From positions 2,813,570 through 2,877,569 of the forward strand of contig VKON01000103.1 in assembly GCA_009741485.1 (NCBI GenBank): a stretch of 64,000 nucleotides of DNA, written 5' to 3'. How positions within the stretch are numbered: position 1 is the first letter of the stretch; each line of letters begins with the position of its first letter. Made by a program: the position numbers and the translations under genes. The stretch comes from Malurus cyaneus samueli. Its lineage: Eukaryota > Chordata > Aves > Passeriformes > Maluridae. Under the pieces are notes generated by a model. It made no database searches and was not told where the DNA came from. It was given only the letters and a program-made list of their open reading frames with translations. Positions 36,701 through 49,537 of the stretch are shown piece after piece.

Positions 36701-39700
36701 CAAGAGTTTAGAAAAAGAGTCCTGGTGAGAAATTTTTTTTTTATATAGTAAAATAAAAAAACAGAAACCAAGCAAAAACCCCAATAAAACAAAACAGAAA
36801 AATCACCATCGGAGAAGCCCAACTTTAGAAGTTAAAAATGTTTTTCCTTGACCATTTATCATGTTTCTGTTGAGGTAGGAAGTAGAAATAGTCCCCCACT
36901 ACAAAAGGAAGCAGATAGAAAAACCAGGGGGGGTCTTGCACTGCTTTGGGAACGAAAATAAATATTTTAAATTCTGTCACATTGCAATTTTTCCTTTGCT
37001 TCCTCCCGGATGGCTGGGTGAGTCACACTTGTGCATTTGCAGCTAATCCACGAGATTCATGAGAATTTACTCCATTGATGCAATAAAACCGTTCCTGCAG
37101 TGAAGGCAGCGAGGTTTGAGCTGTGCCAACGTGAAGCTTTCCGTGGATCTAACTGGATGTGCACATTACAAATGTTTGGAATACTCGAGTCTCAGCTCTC
37201 CTGGGGAATGCCTATTTGGCCCAATTTGGCCTCAAAGTAGAAGTTCTTCAAATTGGCTCTAAGTGCATCTAAAGTCTGGTTCATATCCTGGATGCAAAGT
37301 GCACGGGGTGCTGAGTGTTGTGCTGAGAGCAGTTCTCATTCCAGGCATGGTTTACGGGTCTGGGTTTTGATTTCCAACAAAAATCTCAGAAATATAAAGT
37401 ACTGGAAATTTCACAACAGCTTTGTTTTTCGGGAAAAAAAAAAAAAAGTACAAATATTTTCATTTACTTTTATAGTTGATGGTAATTTTCCTGATGATTT
37501 GAATGTTAAATCCTATTAGCCCAACCTCTTTTTTTTTGTCCATTTGATTGTGATGGGAACAGATAGGAGATGTGAAAAAAACTTTAATAAATGCATTTTA
37601 GTGCTAGAAATGTTGCATTAGCAATTTTACCTGCAACCATATACCCTAAGCATCTCTCCTCAGTACATCTGGCTCTGTTTCTTTTGTCCAAATCTAATAG
37701 CTGCCACTAATTAAATGAAGAACTTGTTTGTGATTGTGATTACTTTTTTAGAAATGAATCGTAAATACATGATGGATTTAAGTTTGATCAGCTATGGATT
37801 CCTCCTTTTAAAAAGTTTTCTTGGCCTCCTGGCTGACATAAGATTTCTACAGAGCCACTGTGCTGTGCTACCTAAAGCAGGTGTTCCCTGGTAAAATGTA
37901 TAAACTGATGACAAAATCAGTATTTCAAACTTCAGAGCAGGTTACCATGATTTACTTTGCTGCTGCTGCTTCCATGAGTTATTTTATGCATGAAATTTCA
38001 AAGTTCTGTAAGTTTTCTTCAGAACGTTAGGAATGTGTTTCTTTGAGAATTCAGCTGGTCATCTGAGCATCCAATATTGGAGTAAGATCTCACAGTTTAC
38101 AAGATTTGTTCATCCTTAGAAGAATGGAAGGGTATTATTTGGGATCCCATGGCAGAAAAGCAGTGTTCTCAGAGCCCAGACTGAGCTCAACCCTTCAACA
38201 TTTCAGAGGCATTTATGGCCCATTGTATCAACAGTGACAAGGATCAAATAATTTGCACTGAGGGCTTTCACACGCTCCAGGGAAATTGCTGAGGTTTATT
38301 TAAAAAAACAACAAAAAACGGGAAATCCTACCAAGTAATCCATCACCTTCACAAATATTTTTCACTTTGCACCTAATTCCATGCAGATGTGGGATGGATG
38401 TAAAAAAAACTGCTTGCATTTTAGTCTCTGCTCAAAGGTGAGTTCAGGTTTGGGTTTTTTTTTAATTTTTTAATATTTCTGCCACCTATTGGTAACTGCA
38501 GGTGCTCAAGCTGATGCACAGTGATGTTTATACACAGCAAATGTAATCCATGGTCCTGTCTCTCTTAATTAACACCATCATTTACTCTTCTTCCCGTGTA
38601 ATTTACTTCTGCAAAACTTCCTATGGATCAAATTATGTCAGGGGAAATTGCCAACAGCATTAAAATAATTCCTCTGGTTTCTGGTTGGCCCGAAGACAAA
38701 TCAAACATTCAGATTTTGGACCTGTCTTTCAACTAAAAATATATCTTAAATATTGTGTCTTACCCAGTCTAATACGAACACTTCCTATAAATCTTATGTG
38801 GTAAAAACATTTGGGAGACCAACAGCACTTCCGTCTATATGTAACCAGAGACATTAATTTATTTGTTTATGATGTACATTGAATAAAATTGGATATCTGT
38901 TGTGCCTGGAACATATTTTGAGAGCTCCCTAATTCTTTGGAAGTCCTGTAGATTCATATCAGCCTTGGCTGGCCCTGTATTTCTTGAATAAAGAAATGTT
39001 TTCTTCACATCGAGCAATCCTGGATGAGTTTAGCATTCGCTTCTGGTTTTGGAAGATAAATGAGAAAAACTTGAGGGATTTGGTTTTTCTGTAATATATC
39101 CCACATGTTCATTGTTCATTCAGGAACCCACTGGACCAAGCCATGCACAATGTTATCTTTGCCTCATTTGTAACTCGTGTGTAGGCTGCATCATTTTGAA
39201 CATTTCATTGCTGTGGATGGAGGAGACATCAAAGAGCTGGGGCTGGTCCATTCCTCAGAGTTTGTGATTAATCTCCTTTAAAGATTTTACCTGTGGATGT
39301 GACACTTGAATGTCTCTGACAGCAGATGTGGACATGAGTTTGATGCTGAGTTTCTTCAGCAAACAGGAGGGGAGTAATCGGTGTGAGAAGAGAGACAGTG
39401 CTGGGGCAGATAAAAATAGGTCAATGTTTTTATTTTTGGGTGTGAACCAGCAATTCCAGTCTACAAATAAGCTGAAAGCATCAGAACAAAAGCCAACAAA
39501 GATAGGAAAAAAATGAAACAACAATCAGGAAAGATGGGAGAGTAAAGCAGAGTAATCAACACAAATGTTTAGCCACTAATTGGCCCTCTAAATGTATTTG
39601 GGCACATAAAACAAAAAGCAAACCAAACAAAACCAAACCAAAAAAGCTTTCTGCGTGGTTAAATCACAAAAAATACTTTGAGCAGGGTTGTGAAGGCCAA

Positions 39701-41339
39701 ATAAAAGTCCAAATTCTGACTGATAAGGGCAGATGTAGAAAATAGGAGGTCAAAGTGTGAAAACAAACAGGGAACTCTTAGGAGGAGAAAGATGAAGATT
39801 ATATTGTGACAAGTAGGTTACCAGAAAATAAAGGTGAGAGGTAATTAAATGATATTGCCTGAAGACCTCACAGATGTATTTCTGTCAGTCTGAGGCTCCT
39901 GAGAGGCACCAATTTTCCTCAGGCAAAAAGGATGACACTTTCTGGGGACAGAGGTGCTGCTTTAATACATTTTGGGGAAAAAAAAATAGATCAGTTAACA
40001 AAACACCAAAGTTAAAGAATGAAATAGCTCAAGACTTGGGCTTTGACTCTAGAGGAGTTTAGTTATAAAGCCTAAATCATTACCATGTGAGGAAACAATA
40101 ATTATTGGATGCAAACTGTACATTATATGTACCTATTTTATAGCAGATTCATTTATAATGGAAATTAAAGTGGTGTTTTTCAGTGTCCCTGGAAAAGGAA
40201 ATGATGGACCCCAACTAAGCACAAGTTAGAGTTGTGTTACTTCTAGAGAAAACCTTGTAAAATCAATCATGTGGATGTGTCAAAATGCTTAGCAGGGAGC
40301 ATGAACTGTAATGGAAAAGCCAGCCTCTCCCTGAAGGGAAGATGTGCCTCTTTAATCTCTCGATTTTTTTATATTCACAAATGACTGTTGAGGAAGTAGA
40401 GAAGAGCATGAAATGAGAGGTAAAGTGCTGCTAAGTTGAGAGAGGTTAGCGGCCAAGAAATTAGAATCTGCTCTAAATCTAAAGCTGGCAAGCTGGTGCC
40501 CAAAAGGGATGAGAAAAACAGGCAATATAAATCATGTGGGGGGAAAGTATAAGAGTACATGATTTTTATTTTAGAATCAGTCAGTCCTTTTTTTTTTTCA
40601 AAGTGCCATTTTTATTTCTTGTCACCTACACCAAACGTGAAAAAAAAAGAGACAGCTGAAGCAGAAGTGATTTAGATATGAAAGAGGAAAATGATGGCCT
40701 TTCAGTCAAAACCAAATTAATCTAGAACTGACAAAGCAACACCTTTCAGTAGTTTACAATGCATTGAGAATGGCAGCTGGGCTGCTCTTGGTGGTGTGGC
40801 AATCTGAAGTTGAAATAAGATATATAAAAAACAACACAATAACAAAAAAAAAGTGTACAAAATTCTTACAAACTTACAATTAATTAGAAGTGAAAATCTA
40901 GAGGAAAAAAAAGGAAGGGAAATTTGCTCTTCTGGAACATAGACATTGACAGATAAACAGAACACAGACAGATAAAACAGGCGTTCATGCTGCACTATCT
41001 GTGAAAAGGGAGTGCCATGGGTTCTTGAGACGTCGAGAGTGCATAGTCTCTCTATTGAATTTGAAAATCAGCCTGTGCAATTGAGGTGCACAGAGAGAAA
41101 ACTGCTCCAGAGCAAAGGGGATGCTCTCATGACAGCCTGTGACAGAACTCCTTCCCTGCCCCAGTCACCTCCCCTCCTTTCAGCCAGACAGCACAGGCAT
41201 GGCAGCTCAATTACAAATACCTGTATCACTAAAAACTGGAAGAATCATGTTTTGCAACTGGGTTTGTTCCAGAGAAGCTAACTCATAACAAGCAGCATGT
41301 GTGGATTAGGAAAAAAAAAAAAAAAGAGCATAAGAAAGG
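33725..41339. other. AT-rich intergenic DNA, no gene seen
   Basis: A long stretch of ordinary AT-rich sequence with A/T homopolymers (37,436-37,447, 38,458-38,463, 41,310-41,324) and no feature I can name. The longest chance frames (for example 36,064-36,558) have no recognisable content. Confidence 0.55.
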
Positions 41340-43829
41340 TAGATTATAGGCAAACATCGTGTTCACGTGCTGCCACTACGAGTTGGCTTTGAGAGCACAA
41401 AGTCTTTGCAGGATTCCTGTACTTGCTCAAATCTCCACCTCCAGGTACGGTGCCTGCAGATGCATTTCTTCTGTTAGTTGTCTCTCGTGGCTGTTAAATT
41501 GCTAGATGAAGTTTTTGGCTCAGCTTGGAGCACCATGATGAAACTTCCTGTGAGCATGGCCGCAGGAAAGGACCTACTCTTTATATAAATGCTTTTTACT
41601 TTGGTTGAGAATGGTTTTGTTATTGGGGAATGGTTTTTCTCTGCCGAAGAGCCGTGGTTAAAGGATGATTTCTGTATATGTGGTGAGAAGGAATCAGAAT
41701 GAACCTGAGGAGTAAAGATAGCAAGGGAAATATTTTGGTTTAGTGCTGTTATGTTTCGTTCTAGGAGAAACTTGTTTTCAATTTAGTGGATGCTGGTCTC
41801 CTTGCTTGAAATCAGGAATCAAAAACGGCGTAATGTTATTGTAAGGAAGGCAGCAGCGAGGTCTGTCAGCCCTCATGTTGGGATGTGATGCATGCTTTTA
41901 GCGCAGTCCTCATGTAAATCTGCTGAAACTTGGCCAGGTTGTGTAAAGTCCCAGGTGGGGAAATAGAAAAATTCTGTTTTGCGTTGTGTGCTCCAGCGAG
42001 CGTGTGTGTGAGGTGAGCAGTGGTGAAAGATTTCTCGTGTGTGCGAGCAGCCTGTTTAGGATCTGGGGTGGCTGTCATTGCGGACCATTTGTCCCCCTAT
42101 CAATTGTCATCTCCCTCCTGTTGTGGTGTCTTCTATTGTAACGTTCGAGAAGGAGGAGGAGGGAGGAGGAGGAGGAAGAAAATATTTAGGATGTCTGACT
42201 TCATGGCCAATGAACTTTATTTTGAAATTATTTACAGTATTTTGAAATGACTGTTATTTTAAATATGGTCAGGAAGACCCAATAAAGTAAGAGATTACCA
42301 GTCAGGGGTGAAATGTGGTGCCACTAAATCCTTGCCCTAAACCAGTTTGATTATCCCAGGCCAATTGCAACGATGAGGTTGTGGATTTTAAGATCCATTC
42401 TTTAATTGTCCATAAGAGAAATATCCTAAGGATTGTTTTCTTTCTTTGATGGCTGCTCGCTGTGCAGCGTGATTTTTGTAAGGTTAGCTGAATAACGGCC
42501 AATGGGGTGTCTTTTCAATCTCTAGCGAGGAAAAACAGTTTCAGGATTTATTGTCTTTACAATGAAGTTTTCAGAAAAGGATTTTTTTTGTTAAGGTTTT
42601 TTTTTTATCAGCCGGTGAGGATTTAAGCACCAAAAATCACATCAATGAACAAAATGATTGCACTAATATCTCTATTTGAATATTAATCTGCACCAGTGGT
42701 GGAAGACATCACTGTGGTCACTGCAAATGCCACACTCACTGTGGAATAAAAAAGTCTGAAACGCCACTGGAAGAGATGAGATAACCGTCAATTCTTTTGT
42801 GTTATTAGTCCATCACAAACAGGCCAGATGAGGATTTGGTAGATTTTGTGGTGGCAGGAAACGGCGTCTGCCAGGAAATTGATGTGCTTGTAGGTTTTGT
42901 CGAGACACAATATTAACAGGGCGTTCTAATGTGATCTGCAGAAGTGTCACGCGACAAATATTTCTCCTCTACTCGTTTAGGCTATGAGCAGTGGAGATGA
43001 ACCCATACACACTCAGGCAGGAAAATCTAGAGTTAGCAGCAGAAACAGGCTGGAATAACACACTCATCCGACTAGTGTAGAACACCAGGCATTATTTGGG
43101 TTTTAGTATTCTGATATTAATAAATAACCATTCGATGAATAAGGTGTATAAGACACGCCAATGTCTGGCTGTCGAGGTTTTTCACACTGCATAGATGAGG
43201 AGATGGAAGCCAAGAACCAAATCTGGACATCTATAGACGCCCAGCCTACCGTTTAGGCTTGTAGTCCCCAGCATTTCACATCACAGAATCTACCAATTTC
43301 TTTTTTACGAAAGAAAAAAAAAAATAACAAGTGGCTCAAGGGCTCAGGGTGGGATTTTGATTGGAAGCAGTTGATTATTTTTTGTGTAGTGGGTTTGATT
43401 TTTACTTTTTTTATTTTAAATCCGTGACACGTTTAGGCCTGTGAGACATTTCATTGTTCGCCAAAGTCCCCTTGTGACGCACCACTTGTCATGCAGCACG
43501 TCCTGGGGCTGTCTAGTGGGGTGTAATCTCCCTCACACCGATAAAGTATGGATTTCAAGCACAATAGGGATGACAACAAATCCGTTTGCCTGTCTGTCGA
43601 CCTTCATGTCTCAGTCCCTCCACCCGTAGGATCCCAGGCCTGGCAGTGAGCCTCTGACACATTTGATAACAACAAATAAAGATCGTATTCAGCCATTATT
43701 TACTGAAGATAACACGGCCACCTCGAGACATTGTTAAGATCTCTCTTAATATTTTGCATTTATCTTGTTTTTAATCCTCGGGGTCGCCACCGATTGGTTC
43801 ATGTAACGGATGTGGGACATAAAAGATGG
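41340..43829. other. Intergenic DNA with retained CpGs; candidate conserved element at 43,400-43,829
   Basis: This stretch has visibly more CpG than its neighbours without being GC-rich (GTTCACGTGC, AACGTTCGAG, GTGACGCACC, GGGGTCGCCACC). Positions 43,660-43,800 contain a GATAAC, a CAACAAATAAAG and an inverted CCAAT box (CGATTGGTT). A (GGA)n purine tract lies at 42,147-42,181. No reading frame is supported. An enhancer-like conserved element is possible but untested. Confidence 0.3.
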
Positions 43830-46672
43830 GAAGGTTTGGGCCCTTTTCTCTGAATGGGAGAAATCCAGAAAACCAAGATTCCTTCTCAAATTCCTAGCAT
43901 TCCCCCCTTATTGCGCACAATTTCAAAAGGAGATACATTCTTTCTTAAAGTTAGAGGTTATAAGTTGTTTGCTGAGCGGTGTTCATTATGGAGAAATTTT
44001 AAGATGGGGTTTTCTGTAGCTGCATATATCTTGTTTCCATCTTTTGATTTGAGAAATCTGGAAGTAAGGGAGGCTGATGGTTGAATCAGCAGGGGATTAA
44101 AATGGAATTTTGCAGCTGGTGCCTTTCTGTAGTGAGTGGCAGTGCTGTCAGCGATGTAGGAATTGTTGTCTAAGCTTGTTTCAGCTGATCCTGGAAGCTT
44201 TGATGATTTCCTGTTAGGTATCTTCTCCTGAAAGCACACAGTTCCTTATTTTTCAGCTCCTCTGCTCTTTACAGAAAGCAGCTTGGTTGAAAAAGGAGTG
44301 ATTACTTTGGTTTTTTAAATTATTTTTTTCCCTTTTTTCGGTTTTTTTGGGTTTTTTTTACTGTTAAAATAAGAATAGGGAAACAAAACTGGTCTGGTAT
44401 CCTGAATGAACGGATTAACCTGTGCAGTATCTGGAAGTGTGAACATTCTCAAGCCCAGAATTATTGCTGCTGTGCTATTTCTTATATAGGATACATCCTG
44501 CTTCCTCATTAACTTGGACACAACTGCTAAAACATCCTTTACAATAACGTCACTTCTTCAGAGCAGAACATATTTCCCTGGATCTAATAAAAAGCTTTTA
44601 GAAAGGGAGAACTGTATTTTAAGACATTAAATACGGTTCCACAAAATGATGCTTGCTGACATATATGGAGCACTTCTTTGAATAAATTCACTCTGAAATT
44701 AACACTACAAATACCATTTACCTTTAAAGTCCTATTTACTGGAGCTGCAAAGAATTGTTCTCTGGAGATGAGGATATCGGCAAGCACCAGACTTTCAGGG
44801 CTCCTTAGGTTTAATAAAAACGCTCAGATGATTTCATGTAAAGAAAGAGGTAAAAACTAGAGGAGATGGACGCCAGCCTCTCCTCCTCCATCAGGATAAA
44901 CACATCCAGGTTGTTGGGTTTGGCAGCAGAGAAAACTCACAGAGATTCTGCAAGAGATTTCTCATTTCTCCCCCCTTGGTGGTGAGGACAAGACCTGGCG
45001 GGGGACTGAGCAGCAAATGGCTCACTGGAGTGATCTGGGTTAAGTTTAATCCTTAGAAAAACAGGGATTATTTCAAGTGGGGATCAGTTTCACACTGTGA
45101 CTGGCAGGGCCACCCCCAGCCCCGCTGAAGCTCAGAAGTGGCCACCAGGTCTGGCTTCCACCACTCCTTCCACCAAAAACTGCGGTGAGGAGGCTGCCCA
45201 GCTCCTCCATCAGGTCCAAGCAGATGCATTTGGTGAAAAGTTTGTGTTTATCCTTCTTTTTTTCTCTTTTTGATGACATCACTTAGGCACAAGGAGCAAA
45301 GGGGTCGATGGAACTCCTGCCCCTTAAAATAAGTTGCAGGTTCAGCAGGCAAACATTCACAACACCATAACATCATAGCTGCACACTGATTTTTATGCAA
45401 ATTCTTAATTACTTGACCTTTAGCCAAATTTAAGTATAAATAAAAAGGGAAAAAAATGCATCTTGGTGAAGTCCTTTTCTGATTGATTTCAAAATTACCT
45501 TTAATATGAGTTTCTTTGATTGACAGCAAGTATTATGAATGTTGACTTTTGAGGTGGAGCACTAAATGTTTTATTCATCGAACACCTGTTTAGCACTACT
45601 GGCAAAAAATGTTTTTGGTAAAATCATGTGATGTTGTTTGACTGAGATGACTCTGGCAATGAGGATAGCCCAAGCTGCAGCTGACTTTTTTTCCTGGGAT
45701 AAAAGTACAGAGCACAAATGTGTACACATTTCCCATCACAGTCCATGTGGACATTGTTCTTATTTCCCATTTTGATTAGCTTCAGTTTTGCCAATACCAA
45801 ATTTTCAAAAAATTGTGAGTCAGTTTATGAGAACAGTGGGATCATTTTAACTTTGTACACCTGTGGATTTCATTTTTTAATAAGCTCCCAGAAATAAAAG
45901 CATTAGGTGTAAAAGGAATTTAGAAGAAAATGGGCTGAGCTATTTGCTCAGTCAGAATATTGCAGGAAATATTTGCCACTCCCTGAAGTGTCAGCTGAGG
46001 CTGCTGATAATCTGGGAAAGGTGGCACTGCTGCCACACTCAGCCTTGAATAACCCACACAGAATGTCTCACAATTTCATTTAGCTGAAATGTAAACCCAT
46101 TTATCTGCGCTCCCTTTCAGGTATACCAGTCACTACCTTGGCCAGAGTAAGAAATTGTCTGTTTCAGACCACTATGGGCTTTTTTTTAAAAAAAAAACAC
46201 CTCTGTCTTCTGTGGGAATCACAATTTCCGCATCCCTGTGTGAGCAGAGAAATGAACAATAACATCTAGATTTGCCTGAATTCCATATATCCCAGAGGGA
46301 TCAAGTTTGATTCCCTCCCTTATTTACAATGATACAAGGAAAGCATTTCAATTCTCCAAATGCTCCCTCATGTGGCTTCTTAGTACTAATACTGAAACAT
46401 TTATGTGTTCTCGGAGATTACAGCCCTATGCCAGGAAATAGGCTGAGACAACATAAGAGGTATTTCATGTGAACTTTGACACTGGGAAATGATGGTTCCA
46501 GAGCCTAATGTTAAAAATGTTTGGCTTTTTTATGTTGTTTAATGAGATGGCAGTGGTTGTTTTGCTTCTGCCTGCGTTTGGGGGAAGGGAAAAAACCCTA
46601 AGCTTTGATCAGGTTTGCCCACTGAGTTATTTCATCAGATGTCATGGCAATGGATAAGGGATACAAATGTGG
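43830..46672. other. Intergenic DNA, no gene seen
   Basis: No supported gene, RNA gene or repeat up to the octamer array at 46,673. Confidence 0.55.
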
Positions 46673-47183
46673 AAATCACTGAATCACTGAATCAATGAAG
46701 CGCAGAATCACTGAATTACAGGATCATAGAGTCACAGAATCACAGAATCACTGGATCGTGGAATCACTGAATAACTGAATCACAGAATCATAGAATCACA
46801 GAATCACAGAATCACAGAATCAGAGAATCACAGAATCATAGAATCACAGAATCACTCGAATTACAGAATCATGATCTGAAATCATTGGATTATTGAATCA
46901 CTGAATCACTGAATCAATGAAGCGCAGAATCACTGAATTACAGGATCATAGAATCACAGAATCACAGAATCACTGAATCATGGAATCATTGAATCACTGA
47001 AACACAGAATCACTGAATTACAGGATCATATAATCACAGAATCACAAAACCACTGAATCACAGAATCATGGAATCACAGGATCACAGAATGACAGGAACA
47101 CGGGATCAGAGAATCACAGAATCATAGAATCACTGAATCACTGAATCACAGAATCACAGAATCACGGAATCACACAATCAATG
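46673..47183 (-). repeat. Expanded CR1-tail octamer array
   Basis: About 510 bp of 8-bp units of the type GAATCACA/GAATCACT/GAATCATA; on the minus strand these are CR1-tail ATTCTGTG words. The array directly joins a CR1 3' end at 47,184. Larger units are superimposed: a block containing AAGCGCAGAATCACTGAATT occurs at about 46,698 and 46,920, 222 bp apart, and a related CACTGAATTACAGGATCAT recurs again 80 bp later. Normal CR1 tails hold only a few octamers. Confidence 0.95.
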
Positions 47184-47306
47184 AGGTTGGAAAATAATTT
47201 TAAGATCATCAAGTCCAACCTATGACCGAACACGACCTTATCGACTAAACCATGGCCCTGAGTGCCACATCAGGCCTTTCCTTACACACCTCCAGGGACA
47301 GGGACT
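47184..47306 (-). repeat. CR1 LINE 3' end attached to the octamer array
   Basis: On the minus strand this reads towards AAGGTTGGA-type wording; on the plus strand AATGAGGTTGGAAAATAATT and AAGATCATCAAGTCCAACC are the typical CR1 terminus, followed by the ACTAAACCATG, GAGTGCCACATC and CACCTCCAGGGA blocks. Confidence 0.88.
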
Positions 47307-48077
47307 AAAAAAGTGGAGGACGGTGCATGAAACATCCAATTTGCCTTAATGCACAACCTTGTTTCCTCAGCATTTGTGAGGAAATACAGAATCTGAATAG
47401 AGGCAAGGAGACTGGTGGTGGTAAAGGTTTGGTTACTTTGAAACTGCACTCTTTCTCCTTTACCACAATTTGGGAGATGCTTCTTTGAGCTCTGACACTT
47501 CCAGTTTGGTCACAAGGTGGGAAGGCAGTGCTGAACCTTGGTGAGCAGGTGGGGTAAGCAATGCACTCATTACATTTATCACCACACCGTTTGCATGAAG
47601 GAGTAATCATGTGATACAGCTTCAAGAAGAGCTCTGCGCCAAGCTTCTTATCCTTTTCTTGTTGCTGCTATTGTCATTGATTAATCCCTGTGTGCAACAT
47701 ACCAAAATCCCCTCATAATTCATCTGAATTTTGTGTTTTCGTAGTATTTCACCTCCTCTGCTGTGAATGTTCAATTGTTGGCCTGACCGGCCAGTGACAA
47801 CCAAAATTAGGGGATAAAGTGATACAGACAGCACATTACAATGATTTTTGCAAAGACTTTAGAATTGCTTCCTGACTTCCATTTGGTTCACTGAAGGATT
47901 CTGTGCCTCTGTATCACACCACTTGTCTTCTTATTCACTTTCTATCCTCACATCTGCAAAAGACTAAAGAGCCAAGAGGAAGTGAAAATTAAACACACAC
48001 AGGACTTGGGTACAGACACAGCACCATCTGACACTGGAGATTCTGAAAATCGTGGTTTCAGATATCTGGTGCCCTGT
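47307..48077. other. Intergenic DNA, no gene seen
   Basis: Ordinary sequence between two CR1 fragments; no supported feature. Confidence 0.6.
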
Positions 48078-48262
48078 ACAGAATCACAGAAAGACAGAGT
48101 AGGTGAGTTTGAAAAGGACCTGCAGAGATCATGTGGTCCAATCTCTCTGCTCAAGTAGGGACACCTGGAGCTGGTTGGCCAGAGCCTCTTCCAGAGGCTT
48201 TTGAATATGTGCAAGGATGGAGGTTCCACCACCTCCTCAGGTCAGACACAGGGAGAAGTTTG
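48078..48262 (-). repeat. Diverged CR1 LINE 3' end, minus strand
   Basis: Plus-strand wording CAGAATCACAGAAAG, AAAAGGACCTGCAGAGATCA, CTGCTCAAGTAGGGACACCT, GGCTTTTGAATATG and GGAGGTTCCACCACCTC follows the order of a CR1 3' end read in reverse. More diverged than the copy at 57,205-57,811. Confidence 0.8.
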
Positions 48263-48356
48263 GGACTCAATGGCCTTACTGCATTTCTCTCTCCATTTGA
48301 CATCTTCTTGGAAATGTACCTTGATGGGCTGAGAGACATAAGCTCCAACATGAGAA

Positions 48357-48474
48357 ATTGCCATTAAATGTATGAAAATTGTATTATTACCTTAACTGGT
48401 GTCATGCAATAAAGTTTGTCAAAGCATGACACCAGTTAGGATAAAAATGCAATTTTCATACATTTAATGGCAAT
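48357..48474. repeat. 118-bp near-perfect inverted repeat
   Basis: Two 51-nt arms (48,357-48,407 and 48,424-48,474) flank a 16-nt loop (48,408-48,423). 47 of 51 positions pair as Watson-Crick; in RNA two of the other four would be G-U pairs. The arms run from ATTGCCATTAAATG to CTGGTGTCATGC. It could be a snap-back duplication, a short foldback element or a hairpin RNA precursor. No terminal target duplication was found. Confidence 0.95.
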
Positions 48475-48851
48475 TAAACCATTGCTGAAACCAACTCCCA
48501 GCTGTACTTCTACAGACTGAAACCCCACAACAGAATGGTTTGAAAGGGGGAGGAATGAGAGTAGTGCTCAATTCTAGAAATGAAAGTTTTCAGCAAAATG
48601 GGGAAGAGTGGGATGGGATGAGAGATTTCTTGAGAAAAGGACAATGAACTCATGGGGTGCTGATAAAGTCTTTGGTGGTTAACTCAAGAGAAGAAATATG
48701 GATTTACTCATCCAGCTTGCACTGCCTGATAGACAAGTGAGGAAAATCTGTTCTAATGCTTAATTAGTGGTTAAAAATCTCAGTAACAATGACTGGCCAT
48801 GAATATTCCTGCTCTCTGAAACTCAGAAGTAAGAGTAAGAAGTAATAGTAA
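48475..48851. other. Intergenic DNA before element B
   Basis: Non-coding, no repeat seen. It ends in AGTAATAGTAA directly before the LTR start. Confidence 0.6.
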
Positions 48852-48987
48852 TGTCTTGGGCTGATTTTTGTGCCAATTTTATTCTGTATTCCTTTTCTGT
48901 TGGCATATACGCCCAAAAGATGTTCTGTATCTTTAAATGTAACCCAGGAGAAGCAGCAGGGGCTGCTGGGAAAGGCAGCGCGGGCGG

Positions 48988-48995
48988 TTTAAAAG
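48988..48995 (+). promoter_or_regulatory. TATA-like box in element B 5' LTR
   Basis: TTTAAAAG, in GCGGGCGGTTTAAAAGCC, is preceded by a GC-rich stretch and followed by a C/T-rich presumed leader. Plausible core promoter; position in the LTR is suitable. Confidence 0.55.
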
Positions 48996-49391
48996 CCAGC
49001 GCTGCCGCACAGTCCGGGCTTGCTTTTTCCAGCTCAGCTCTGGCTCAGCTTTCTCTCCGTGGGAGTCCTTCTGCTCACAGAGTGCAGCGCAGTTACATTG
49101 TTACAGTTTCGGCTGTTAGCTTCGGCAGCTCTCCTCAGACCCCCGTCTGCATCTCCTGCGATTCCTCTCCAGCCGGGAGAAAAGCCGCGCAGCTTCACCT
49201 CGTCTGGGATTCCGGAAGGGAACCGGGCTGGCAGCAGAAACACACCGAGTCCTCTGACCCGTCACAGGAAAGAAAAGACTGTAGTTCAGGTTTTTTTTTT
49301 GTTTGGTTTTTTTTTTTTTTTTTTTCTTTTTGCCACTGTTACGGAAACGGCCACGTGGTTTGTTTTTCTTTTGTTTCTTTTTTTCCCGGGG

Positions 49392-49537
49392 ACGGGAGGC
49401 GCCATCTTGTCGGCGCCGCGTGGCGGGTTTTTTTGAATATCTAACCGTTACTCTGTATCTGTGTACGGGAGGTGCCATCTTGTCGGCGCCGCGTGGCGGG
49501 ATTTTTGAAATATCTAACCGTTACTTTTTATCTGTGT
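49392..49537 (+). repeat. Two 73-bp tandem units with YY1-type cores
   Basis: Units at 49,392-49,464 and 49,465-49,537 match closely with no length change. Each has GCCATCTTG (inverse of the YY1 core AAGATGGC), flanked by GGCGCC (GGTGCC in unit 2) and GGCGCC, which can pair as a 6-bp stem with an 8-nt loop. In unit 2 the change still allows a G-U pair. Each unit ends TATCTAACCGTTACT then TCTGTGT. Confidence 0.9.

Noticed and set aside
46673..47183. CRISPR-like or satellite array
   Set aside because: Units are contiguous 8-bp words without unique spacers and join a CR1 end in the CR1-tail orientation.
48851..49444. 197- and 138-residue frames at the start of element B
   Set aside because: They lie inside the 5' LTR and end in translated T-runs; no start context or family likeness.
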